From: Heloderma charlesbogerti | Taxonomy: Eukaryota; Chordata; Lepidosauria; Squamata; Helodermatidae | Assembly (NCBI GenBank): GCA_026122225.1 | Contig: JANEZZ010002201.1 | Span: 62,001-126,000, forward strand | Reading direction: 5' to 3' | Length of the DNA stretch: 64,000 nt | Part shown: piece after piece, positions 1 through 8,257 of the stretch | Layout: each line of letters starts with the position of its first letter | How positions within the stretch are numbered: position 1 is the stretch's first letter | Position numbers and translations under genes: made by a program | The notes under the pieces: generated by a model | The model's database searches: none | Seen by the model: only the letters and a program-made list of their open reading frames with translations | What the model was told of the DNA's origin: nothing

Positions 1-175
1 CCTTCCTGTCCTCCGCTCTCTCCCGCAGTGTGCTTAAGTCCATATTCATTGCATCGGTGATGCTATCTAGCCATCTCATCCTCTGCCGTCCCCTTCTCCT
101 TTTGCCTTCAATCTTTCCCAGCATCAGGGTCTTTTCCACTGAGTTTTCTCTTCGCATTAGGTGGCCAAAATATTA
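1..175 (-). mobile_element. RTE-BovB LINE fragment (3' end of ORF)
   Basis: Read on the minus strand this stretch encodes the end of the BovB reverse-transcriptase ORF, including the hallmark MLGKIEGKRRRGRQRMRW followed by LDSITDAMNMDLS. The match stops near 175, just before a CA/TA microsatellite. BovB is a non-LTR retrotransposon common in squamates and ruminants and known for horizontal transfer. The copy runs off the window edge, so its full length is unknown. It lies in an RMND1 intron. Confidence 0.85.
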
Positions 176-179
176 AATC

Positions 180-196
180 AGTAGTATGTGTACACA

Positions 197-227
<31 letters not shown>

Positions 228-228
228 G
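180..228. repeat. TA/CA microsatellite
   Basis: Alternating TG/CA and TA dinucleotides run from the end of the BovB fragment, ending in an uninterrupted CA run of about ten units. Confidence 0.9.
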
Positions 229-1990
229 AACATTTGTCCTTGCAAAAAAACACACTTTAGCCTGAGAATTTCTGCATCCAGCAGGTGGAGCTACACATTG
301 GAGAAAAGGACAAATTCAAACTGCAAATATTTTTATGTAGTCTGTCTGAGTCAGTGTGATCTCTGGCACAAGATTTTGCCATGTGGCAGCTTCCACTTGA
401 AAGTACCCTACTCTTTCAGCATTTCTGACACTTTGCCCTGTATTTTGAGCTGGAAAAAACACAGCACAGAAAATGGTGTCTGAAAAAATTGTGGTTTTTT
501 TTTCAGAAGCTTCTTGGATGTCAAATCATCAGTGTATTCAGAAACTGACTTGCTTCTCAAGTGATGTGGGATACTTAGACCATATTCCACAAACCACAGT
601 TCATACAAATCCCTCACTTGCTGCAATATAATGTGATCAGTTATACTGGGAGATTGCAACATTGTTACAGAGGTATTTAGAAATGTTACCCTATGTAACA
701 ATTATGAAAACATGCCTAAATAGTTGTTTTTATATAGTGTTACATCATAAAGAAAAATACTTGCTAACTATTGCACAGAACTACACATATAACTCAATCG
801 CTAGTTATCCCAGGATTATTGACTATAGCACATGTAATAAATGGGCAAAGCACGGGCAAACTTTCAGTCTCAAACTCTAACATCCCTTCCAGTACAGAGG
901 TCCTTAACCCAGCATCATTCATGACCCCGGGCTGAAGCAAAGGCTCCAAACTATATAAATATTAATTGATGTAGTTTGCACGTAATGGCAACCCATCAGT
1001 TTAAAAACTGATTGTTCTGCACGAGTGGCCGAGAGCAGGTGCACTGCCTGCAGCGCACCTGCCTCTTCCATTTTTACTTCACAACCGACAATTGGCTCCT
1101 TTGTAGGATGTAGAGATGCGAAGGCCCGGGAAAAAAAAAGAAAAATTGGAAAAAACTGTCTTTCGCATTTTTTCCAAAGACTGTTTCCCTCCCCGCCGCC
1201 CCGCAAAATTGAACAGTTTTGGATTATAAAATATTTTCTTTTAGAATTTAAGACAAGGTGTTCATATATTGTTACCCATCCTTTACTCCCCACAAAATTA
1301 TTTCCAAAAGCTATGTAATAAGAACACTTTTATAAAAAGTACTAGGGATGAAAAATGTCTGGAAATAATGAAGCCATGGGGGAAGTATTCTTTAATCCTC
1401 TCTGTAAGATTCCCAGCATAGTTATTTCTTCCATTCCTTATTAAAATTATTGATCTAATGTATCTTTTACTGATATTTATTTAAGGATATTCCAAGTCAT
1501 GCTCAGTTTCCCAACATGTGAGTAGAGTCACCATATCATAAAATGGAAGAAAATGTGCATTATTGACAGTTTGGGTTTTGTTCTAGAGAGTCCTGTGTTT
1601 CTGGGCTTGTTCTGTTTATATGCTGTAGCAGTCAATTAATATAGTTCTAATCTAAAACCCACACAAGAAAAGACACTGTAGGTTATTCTGCCACCTTCAC
1701 CAGATGCAACGGAACAGCATATGGGTTATCCCACCTATGTTTCTTTGTTTTTTAAAGTTAACTTTGAAGCTTGGGTCTACAGAACTCACTGCCAGAGTTT
1801 TTAATAAAGTTCTCAATTAGACCTCACCACTAGGGAATGCTGCCTCAGCTGTTAAACCTTTTAACTGCTGCCACTAGAATAAACCTCCTCTTCCTAAAAG
1901 AAACTCAGTAGCTTGGTTCCTATGCTGTAGGCATGGGGTTGACAGAGTCTAGAGTCCACCTTTCAAAATGAACAAAAAATAAATGTGGTT
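229..1990. other. RMND1 intron, no recognised feature
   Basis: AT-rich non-coding DNA. The reading frames here are short and match nothing I recognise. On the minus strand an open stretch near 490-640 (containing HHLRSKSVSEYTDD) is not the expected RMND1 exon 3 and could be an old transposon remnant. Confidence 0.5.
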
Positions 1991-1999
1991 GTTCAGGCA

Positions 2000-2150
2000 G
2001 GCATTTGGGGTGGATTTGGGGGGGTATTTTTAGAAATATGTTTTAATGTAGAATTTTATTGTTTTAAAACTGTTGTATTGCTGTACATCGCCCAGAGTGG
2101 ACAGGTGACTGGCCAGATGGGCGATTAAGAACTTTAAATAATAATAATTT
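2000..2150 (+). mobile_element. L2-clade LINE 3' tail
   Basis: Contains the tail signature CATCGCCCAGAGTGG followed by CCAGATGGGCG and an AATAATAAT run, the usual 3' end of squamate L2-type LINEs in sense orientation. Only the last roughly 120 bases are recognisable. Confidence 0.6.
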
Positions 2151-2753
2151 ATGTACTTCATCTATGAAATTATGATCTCATGGTTATAAAAACAATCTTG
2201 AACAATCTTCAAATTGTTGAAAATTATTGTTGATAATTTACCATTACCATTACCTCTACACTACCATTGTCTGTGATTAAGGCTAACAAGGATTCTCAAG
2301 ATGACTAGCGACTACGGTGGTACAAAAAGCAAGGTGCCAATTTCAAAACGTATGTAGGGCCTCAACTGTTTTTCTGCAGAAGTTCAAAAAACAATTTTGT
2401 ACATTTACAGTTTAAAAAAAATTATATGACCCAATAGCTTTTTTAAAAGAGCTAACCATCCCATGAAAACTAGACTTCGGCTATGTTTTGCATACTACTT
2501 TCTCTGAAAAGCAACAATGACGTATCTAGCATTCTATGGGGCTTCACTTATATAACTGAATGGATATATAGTACTCGCTAGCTAAATGTGCTTAAATATA
2601 CTTTTTCTATTTTCACCATTTAAGTTAGTTTGGTTGGACTTAATTTTTTTTATGCTTTTTAAATGAATGTGATTTTCTGCTCTAACCCACATCTACCATT
2701 ACATGGTTCTCAAACTTTGCCAAGTAAGCCTCATATTAAGAAACAAATGTTCT

Positions 2754-2889
2754 AAGGACGCAATCCTATGCGTGTTTAGACAGAAAAAGTCCTACAACTG
2801 CCAGTGTGCCCCAGCCAGCATGGCTGGCTGGGGCATGCTGGGAGTTGTAGGATTTTTTTTCTGTCTAAACATGCATAGGATCATGCCTT
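2754..2889. mobile_element. Palindromic TTAA-type MITE, copy A
   Basis: A hairpin element of about 136 bp. The left end AAGGACGCAATCCTATGCG is mirrored by the right end ending in GCATAGGATCATGCCTT. The arms carry CAGCATGCCCCAGCCAGC-like sequence and meet at a short centre. Five more copies lie in this window, at 13191, 24351, 28548, 28681 (split) and 33121. It has no coding capacity and was presumably moved by a DNA transposase in trans. Confidence 0.8.
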
Positions 2890-3187
2890 GAGCCTCTCCC
2901 AAGTGGACTCTTTTACTAGCCAATACGCCAGGAATAAAAATGGAAGTAGCAACACACAAAGCATAGGGGCCTCAGTAAAAGGAAACAAAAGCCCATCTCC
3001 ATGTATAAATGCTCTTTCCTAAGCCATGGCCAAACTGAGTTGGGGAACTGGGTCAGGGAAGAGCTCATGCTTCTATGGGTTGGCCCACCTCATATTTTGG
3101 TAAGACTGAGTTTTCTCCATACCTGCATAGTTTATGCATAGATATTGGTGTTTGTGAGTTACAGACTTTAAAGATGTCATACTTTAC

Positions 3188-3699
3188 CTCAGTTTCAGAT
3201 GGTAGTGGTAGATTAGCTCTAGATGGCTGCTTGGTCCTAGATGCCTTTAGTGGCCTTTTAGCTGGTATGATACCTTGGTTTGGCATAATTTTACTAGCTG
3301 ATAAAACTGAAAAATGTCTTTTTGGTATATAAGTCATTTTTCTTATACATTTTGAATTGTGCGTGTAACTTGCATTTCTAAGAGCACAAAATTGTTCCCT
3401 GGATGGAGGACAAACATTCATAATCAAAGGATTCACAGTCTTTCCTGAAATAGTAACATTAGCTTGTGGTCTCTGCCAGTCCATGGCTTGTACACCAACA
3501 CTGGTTAAACAAGAAGCTGCTGCCTCTGGAATGCACAGATTGATATATCTATTTGCTAACAGATAGTTGCTTGATGTCCCTTGAAGACTGTTGCTTGATG
3601 TTAAATGCCCATATTTATGAAAGCATTGGCACTGGCTTATTGTGTGTGAAGATCTAGCCAGGAATCTCAGTAGTTTAATTGCCATCTTTTCACTGTGAC
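3188..3699 (-). CDS. RMND1: RMND1 exon 2, first coding exon (N-terminal 166 codons)
   Basis: This is the first coding exon of RMND1, a mitochondrial inner-membrane protein of the DUF155 family needed for mitochondrial translation. The ATG is at 3685-3683, after a 14-base untranslated leader. A good acceptor (polypyrimidine tract then TTATTCAG) precedes base 3699, and a donor (GAG|GTAAAGT) follows base 3188. The coding part is 498 bases, phase 0. The N-terminus is basic and serine-rich, lacks acidic residues early on, and looks like a mitochondrial targeting peptide. The most conserved block is KRPLKASRTKQPSRANLP, near residues 134-151, which matches the vertebrate RMND1 block upstream of DUF155. 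The DUF155 domain itself is encoded by later exons to the left, outside or unseen in the window. The human gene also has a non-coding first exon and starts translation in exon 2, so the structure fits. Confidence 0.93.
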
Positions 3700-5090
3700 C
3701 TGAATAAGAGAGTTAAAGAATATCAGCTTTCTGGAAATGAATAATATTTATCATTTTACAGAAAGATCTATACTGCAGTTAGTACTGCAAGTCAATCACA
3801 TTAATTCATAGGATTCATTCTGCATTTGTAGGCTCAGCTTCAAAGGAAGCAGCAAGGGAGACAGCAACAATAAATCTATTTTACTTACCACAGCAAACAT
3901 AATGGCCAAACATAGGGTTTAATACATATAGATATATAGAATATTTGTCCCCAAACACTCTAAAGTCATGTTAACTTCTAGCGGGAAGAAGTGCCTTGCT
4001 TCAAAGTAGTATGACTTTAGCCAAGGAAAGGCCAGTGGTTGAAACTATGCAGAACATTCTCAGCACAGAAGCTGCTAGTCAGCTAAGGACTAAGTCAGTG
4101 CCAGTTCAGCAACACCCACTGGTAAACCAGATGTGCCCAAAGCTCACACACCATGCACGGAAACGTATTGGTTATTATGCTACTCTGGTCAAAATGTATT
4201 ACTTAGATCAGCTCAGCTCAGTTCAGCTTCCTTAGAGGCACAGTACCTGGAGGAAAATTATGGGAGGTGGGGGTCCTGAAGTAGGTGGGACCTTTCTTGG
4301 CCCAGCAGTGAAGGTTTGGAATTGCAGCCAGCTGTGCCTCAAAGGAAAAACGATACACCCTTCACCCTTTCTGTGAGGTGGGGGGCCGGGAAATGAAATT
4401 CTAGGGAGATAATTTTCTCCCCACCCTGGCACTGCAACTCCACAGAGATCTGCTGTGGTAGATGGAGGAGCTATCGCCCTTTTATCTAGCTTCAGGCTGA
4501 AATACATGGTTGTGTGCAAAGATCTATGCCCCCCCCCCCGCAGAATAGGTGATTAATGCTAGTTTGGGTGGGATAGAATGGGAATCCAAATACAAATAAT
4601 TTTCAGAAACGCTGCTTTAAGAGACTATCATTATATTTGATCACCACTCACATGATTTCCTTCCCCTCCCCAATAATTGCTGGATATCTCAACATAATGT
4701 CCAATCTTTCCTTCACAGTAGAATTTGCTCCAACAGATTGGACCACTCCTGCATTAATCATATAAATTTTGTCAGAAATTCTAGGCACAAGAAAAAAGGC
4801 AGTGAAGGAAACATTATTCAGTGGTCCAGGTATTTTACTACAGTCTTACTTCTTTTCCACCAAAAAGTATGGTGGAATAAAATACAATTTACGACTCTAA
4901 AGGAGACAGGTACAAAATCAACCCTCCCAGGGAGAGAAGGGTATTTTGCAACTCTGGGGCCACCATACAGAAAACCCTGCTTCTAGCAGATTGGACATCT
5001 GGAAAGAATGACACCTGGAGCAGAATTTCATTTGGAGATCATAAAGCACAGGAGGTGGGTTAAAATTCCCTGAGATATGGAAAAGGGGTT
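3700..5090. other. RMND1 intron 1, no recognised feature
   Basis: No exon or clear repeat was recognised. There is a run of ten C at 4531-4540. Open frames here, such as 4232-4519 on the minus strand, show no family similarity. Confidence 0.5.
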
Positions 5091-5099
5091 CAACATGTC

Positions 5100-5600
5100 T
5101 TGGATGGGGTTGCACTCCCCTTTAAGACTCAAGTTTGTACTCCTGTAGTCAGCCCTGAACCTAGATACCCAGGTTTCAGCAGTGACCAGGAGCAATTTTG
5201 CACAGGACACATATCTTAGTCACATCTTGTTTGGACTACTTTAACATGCTCTACATGGGACTGCTTTTGAAGAGTGGATAGAAACTTCAGGTGGTGCAGA
5301 ATGCTGCAGCCTGACCATTGACTGAGGCTGGTTACATGGAGCATACGACTTGCATGTTACAAAAGTTCCTCTAGACGAAATTCAAAGTACTGGTTATGAC
5401 CTTACAAATCCTCTAAAACTTGGGACCACGTTATCTGAAACTGCATTCTCCCATATGAGCCTGCCTAAGTGTTAAGATCCTCAGAAGAGATCCTTCTTTT
5501 GGTCCTGCCAGCATCTGAAACACACTTGGCAGAAACTCAAGAGAAGTCCTTCTTGATGGCTATTCTCTGGCATTGGAACTCCTAGCCAGCTGGTCCAGAG
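5100..5600 (+). mobile_element. L2-clade LINE fragment, sense
   Basis: Degraded sense L2 sequence. It contains the blocks GGACTACTTTAACATGCTCT, GTGGTGCAGAATGCTGCAG and a relic of the 'KALYGL..YL' region that are also visible in the better copy at 36000-36660. It has multiple frameshifts and stops. Confidence 0.6.
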
Positions 5601-5666
5601 AGTCTCTCCCATACACATCTCTATCTTGCCTAGATTGAGTTTAAGTTTACTTGCTTTCATCCAGTC

Positions 5667-5801
5667 CAGCCTTCCCCAACCTGGTGCCCTCCAGATGTTT
5701 TGATTTCAACTCCCATCAGCCCCAACCATCATAGCCAGTGGACAGGAATTCTGGGAACTGTAGCCCAACATATCTGGAAGGCACCAGGTTGGGGAAGGCT
5801 G
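5667..5801. mobile_element. hAT-type palindromic MITE (CAGCCTTCCCCAACC family)
   Basis: The terminal inverted repeats are perfect for about 22 bases, starting CAGCCTTCCCCAACCTGG. The flanking 8-bp sequences ATCCAGTC (5659-5666) and ATCAAGTT (5802-5809) agree at 6 of 8 bases, as expected for an aged hAT target duplication. The insertion interrupts an antisense L2. Related copies lie near 24750, 32261, 33995, 37812 and 50906. Confidence 0.8.
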
Positions 5802-5932
5802 ATCAAGTTCATTACCGAGTTCAGACTCTTGTTCAGAGAGACTGCCCTACGCTTGGATGTGATGAAGAGGCAAAAATAATGGTGGGTGTCATCTGCTTAC
5901 TGATGTCATTGTATCTTACAACTCTAGGCAAT

Positions 5933-6163
5933 GGCTGGATCTACACTACTGCTATATAGCGGTACTGAAGTGCACTGATAACCGTTGGGGCACATTACAC
6001 ATTTGATATACCGCTTTTGTAGTGTTATTTCCTGCTTTTTATTCCACATTATACAATATAACACAACAAGTATCATTATGCATCCTACAAGGTATAAATA
6101 TGCAAGAGGGATATAGCGTTACCATGATGGGATCATAATATGACTCAAGGTGTAGATCTGACC
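5933..6163. mobile_element. TIR element (GGCTGGATCTACAC family)
   Basis: The left end GGCTGGATCTACACTACTG and the inverted right end share the GATCTACAC core. CAAT flanks both sides, and the flanking L2 sequence is continuous across the insertion. The superfamily is not certain; a PIF/Harbinger-like or other short-duplication type is possible. Confidence 0.55.
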
Positions 6164-6537
6164 AATCTCACCCAACATTTTCATGTAGATATTAGAAAGA
6201 ACAAGGGACAAAACTGAACCCTAAGGAACCCAGCAGGACAATTCCTACAGGGAGGAATAAGCAAGTCTTAACATCACTTTTCTGGACCTTAACTTGTAGG
6301 GAGGAGCAGAACCACTGCAAAACAGTGTCTCCAACTCCAGCCTACAATCACTGCTATTATATCTCAATTTCTTTCAATAATAATTTTTAACAAATTGACT
6401 TCGGCTGCAACTAGGTCTGTTCAAACTCCTCCCAACCAGTGCTCGAATGATGGGTGAAAAGGTAATGGGGCCCTTAATGAAATCCTCAAACCTCTCCTCA
6501 CATTTTTAGCCAAATCGTGACCCCCAGTAGCCTCCTA

Positions 6538-7605
6538 AAGGTAAAGGTGTCCCCAGCCAATCATGTCTGACTCCAGGGCGTGGTGCTCATAGGGATGGGG
6601 GAGAATTTCTCCCTGAAACTTCGGGGGGCCAAGTACCAACGCATTCGGTCCTCCGAAGGTTGTTCGGGGAGAAATTCTCCCCCCCGCCCCGGGATGGAAC
6701 TTACCTTTCACGAATGTCCCTCCCGGCGGTGGGTCCCGGCGGCGGTTCGGCAGGTCTTCTTCAGGGGTGGGGGCGGCAGCCGGTCTTTCGACCGGCTGCC
6801 ACCACTGCCATTACAAGTAAAACAAAAAACAAAAAACCACCCCTGTGATAGGCTACGTAACGATTAACGTAGCCTATCACGGCTAGATTTGCAAAGTCAG
6901 CCGTGATAGGCTACGTTAATCGTCACGTAGCCTATCACAGGTGACTTTAAAAAAAAAAAAAGCGCGTACGGCTAATGGCGGCCCCCATAGGGAGCCGCCA
7001 TTCGTGTTCCTTATTTGGTCCCTGTAGTCTACGTAAAGATTTACGTAGACTACGGCGAAAATAAGGGCAACGCTATTTGCGGCTGACTTTGCAGATCTAG
7101 CCGTGATAGGCTACGTTAATCGTTACGTAGCCTATCACAGGGGCGTTTTTTTTTCTTCTTCTTTTGAAGTTCGCGGCCGGGGAGACGGGGCGCTTCTCCC
7201 CGGCCTGAATTTCGGCCGGGCGAGGCGGGAAGCCTCCCCCCCCCCCCCGGCCTGAACTTCAGGGTGAGCAGCGAAGCGCCTCCCTCCCACCGCGAAGCAA
7301 GCTGCGAGACCAGGTAAGTGACTTTCGTACACTCCTAGGTGCTCCTCTCCATCTCTAAGCCGAAGAGCCAGCGCTGTCCGAAGACGCTTCCGTGGTCATG
7401 TGGCCGGCATGACTGAACACCGAGGTGCACGGAACGCTGTTACCTTTCCCGCCGCAGCGGTACCTATTTATCTACTTGCAGTTTCTTGCTTTCGAACTGC
7501 TAGGTTGGCAGGAGCTGGGCCTGAAGACGGGAGCTCACTCCGCCACGCGGCACTCGGGTCTCGAACTGCTGACCCGCCGACCTTCCGGGCTCATCGCGGG
7601 GCGGG
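6538..7605 (-). mobile_element. Sauria-type SINE, antisense, split by a hAT insertion
   Basis: The 3' part (6538-6589, starting AAGGTAAAGGTGTCCCCAGC) and the body and tRNA-like head (7338-about 7605) are halves of one antisense Sauria-type SINE. Recognisable blocks are CATGTGGCCGGCATGACT, GCGGTACCTATTTATCTAC, CGAACTGCTAGGTTGGCAGG and CTGACCCGCCGACCTTCC. The gap between the halves is exactly the hAT-like element at 6590-7337. Sauria SINEs are lepidosaur-specific and share their tail with BovB, so this is one of the best clues to the host group. Confidence 0.87.
6590..7337 (+). mobile_element. Foldback hAT-like element, copy 1
   Basis: A 748-bp insertion inside the Sauria-type SINE. The ends are TAGGGATGGGG on the left and TACACTCCTA on the right, imperfect inverted repeats. 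It is flanked by GGTGCTCA (6582-6589) and GGTGCTCC (7338-7345), an 8-bp duplication with one mismatch. Inside are short palindromes built on ACGTAGCCTATCAC and TAGTCTACGTAAA, an A-run and GC-rich ends. Compared with the copy at 29173, about 150 bases of the right arm of the large palindrome are missing. There is no transposase. Confidence 0.85.
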
Positions 7606-7639
7606 GGGGCGGCCCCCCCATGGGGGAGGCGAACTAGGA

Positions 7640-8230
7640 GCCACATATAAGGCGGAAGGAAAAAGGCAACCTCATCTCACAGGCAACCACCACAGCCGAC
7701 AAGCGACTTTCAAGGGAGGGAGAAACGCTCCGCCCGCTCCGTCGGAGCAACCCCCTCCCCTCGCTCTGCGCGTACCTCAGATAAAATCCACTCCGAGCGA
7801 GGCCACGGCCCACACGCCAGAGCCTTTTGCCCAGGCGGCTTCCGCTCCGCCCGGAGGGGACGCCGCTCTCACCTCTGGGGGCGGCAACGCGCGACGCCGC
7901 GCCAGTCAACCTCGCGGCCCCGAGCGTGAGGCCGCCTTCTGCGCCCCTACACGCGTTGCCCCCGCCCCTCCCCGAAGTCGCGCGTGGCTGTTGCCCGCCC
8001 GCCCCTTCTCGGGTGACCTCACGTAGATCCCCGCCTCTGCTTCTCCCCTTCCCCCTTACGGAGGAGGCTGATTCGCTCGAGCACGCACCCGCCCCTTTCT
8101 TTGCCCGACGTGCGAGCCAGCCAGCCAATGAGAGCAGGCCTTACTAGGAAATGGCGTAACTCCGCCGGGGCGGCGCTTGCCGGAATGCGGCCGCAATGAG
8201 TAAAATGGCGACGCAGATGGCGGCGCTGCC
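7640..8230. promoter_or_regulatory. CpG-rich bidirectional promoter of RMND1 and ARMT1
   Basis: A strongly GC- and CpG-rich block separates the head-to-head RMND1 and ARMT1 genes. It holds a CCAAT box (GCCAATGAG near 8124), an ETS-like GCCGGAA near 8179, and three YY1-like ATGGCG motifs near 8151, 8205 and 8217. There is no clear TATA box. Shared CpG-island promoters of this type are usual for housekeeping gene pairs. The exact start sites are not visible in the sequence. Confidence 0.75.
8145..8190 (-). other. RMND1: Probable non-coding exon 1 of RMND1 (3' end at 8145)
   Basis: On the minus strand the sequence CCATTTCCTA is followed by a near-perfect donor GTAAGG (8144 leftward). This would join the acceptor at 3699 and give a 5'UTR exon, as in other vertebrate RMND1 genes. 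The 5' end is a guess based on the promoter position and could lie further right, overlapping the ARMT1 5' region. Confidence 0.55.
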
Positions 8231-8257
8231 GGCTTCGCTCGCGGGCAAGTTTAAGGG
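8217..8257 (+). CDS. ARMT1: ARMT1 coding exon 1
   Basis: Encodes MAALPASLAGKFK plus two bases of the next glycine codon. The donor is AAGGG|GTGCGT, phase 2. The two upstream in-frame ATGs (8196 and 8205) leave the true start open. The 8205 one has the best context (A at -3, G at +4), while the 8217 one matches the mammalian start position. Confidence 0.9.

Larger units (their letters stand above)
5605..6360 (-). mobile_element. L2-clade LINE fragment, antisense, split by two MITEs
   Basis: Three antisense pieces (about 5605-5666, 5802-5932 and 6164-6360) line up in order with the longer antisense L2 copy at 52200-52530. They correspond to its CATCCAGCC, GTGTCATCTGCATATTG, CACATAGATGTTAAATA and AGAACAGAACCCTGTGG blocks. 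Two MITEs interrupt the copy, so it is older than both. Confidence 0.65.

Noticed and set aside
408..701. Minus-strand open stretch considered as RMND1 exon 3
   Set aside because: Its residues do not match the DUF155-proximal part of RMND1, and no convincing acceptor/donor pair with the right phase was found.
7400..8128. Long GC-rich open frames on both strands near the promoter
   Set aside because: They are produced by the lack of stop codons in CpG-rich DNA, overlap a SINE and the promoter, and encode low-complexity proline/arginine-rich peptides.
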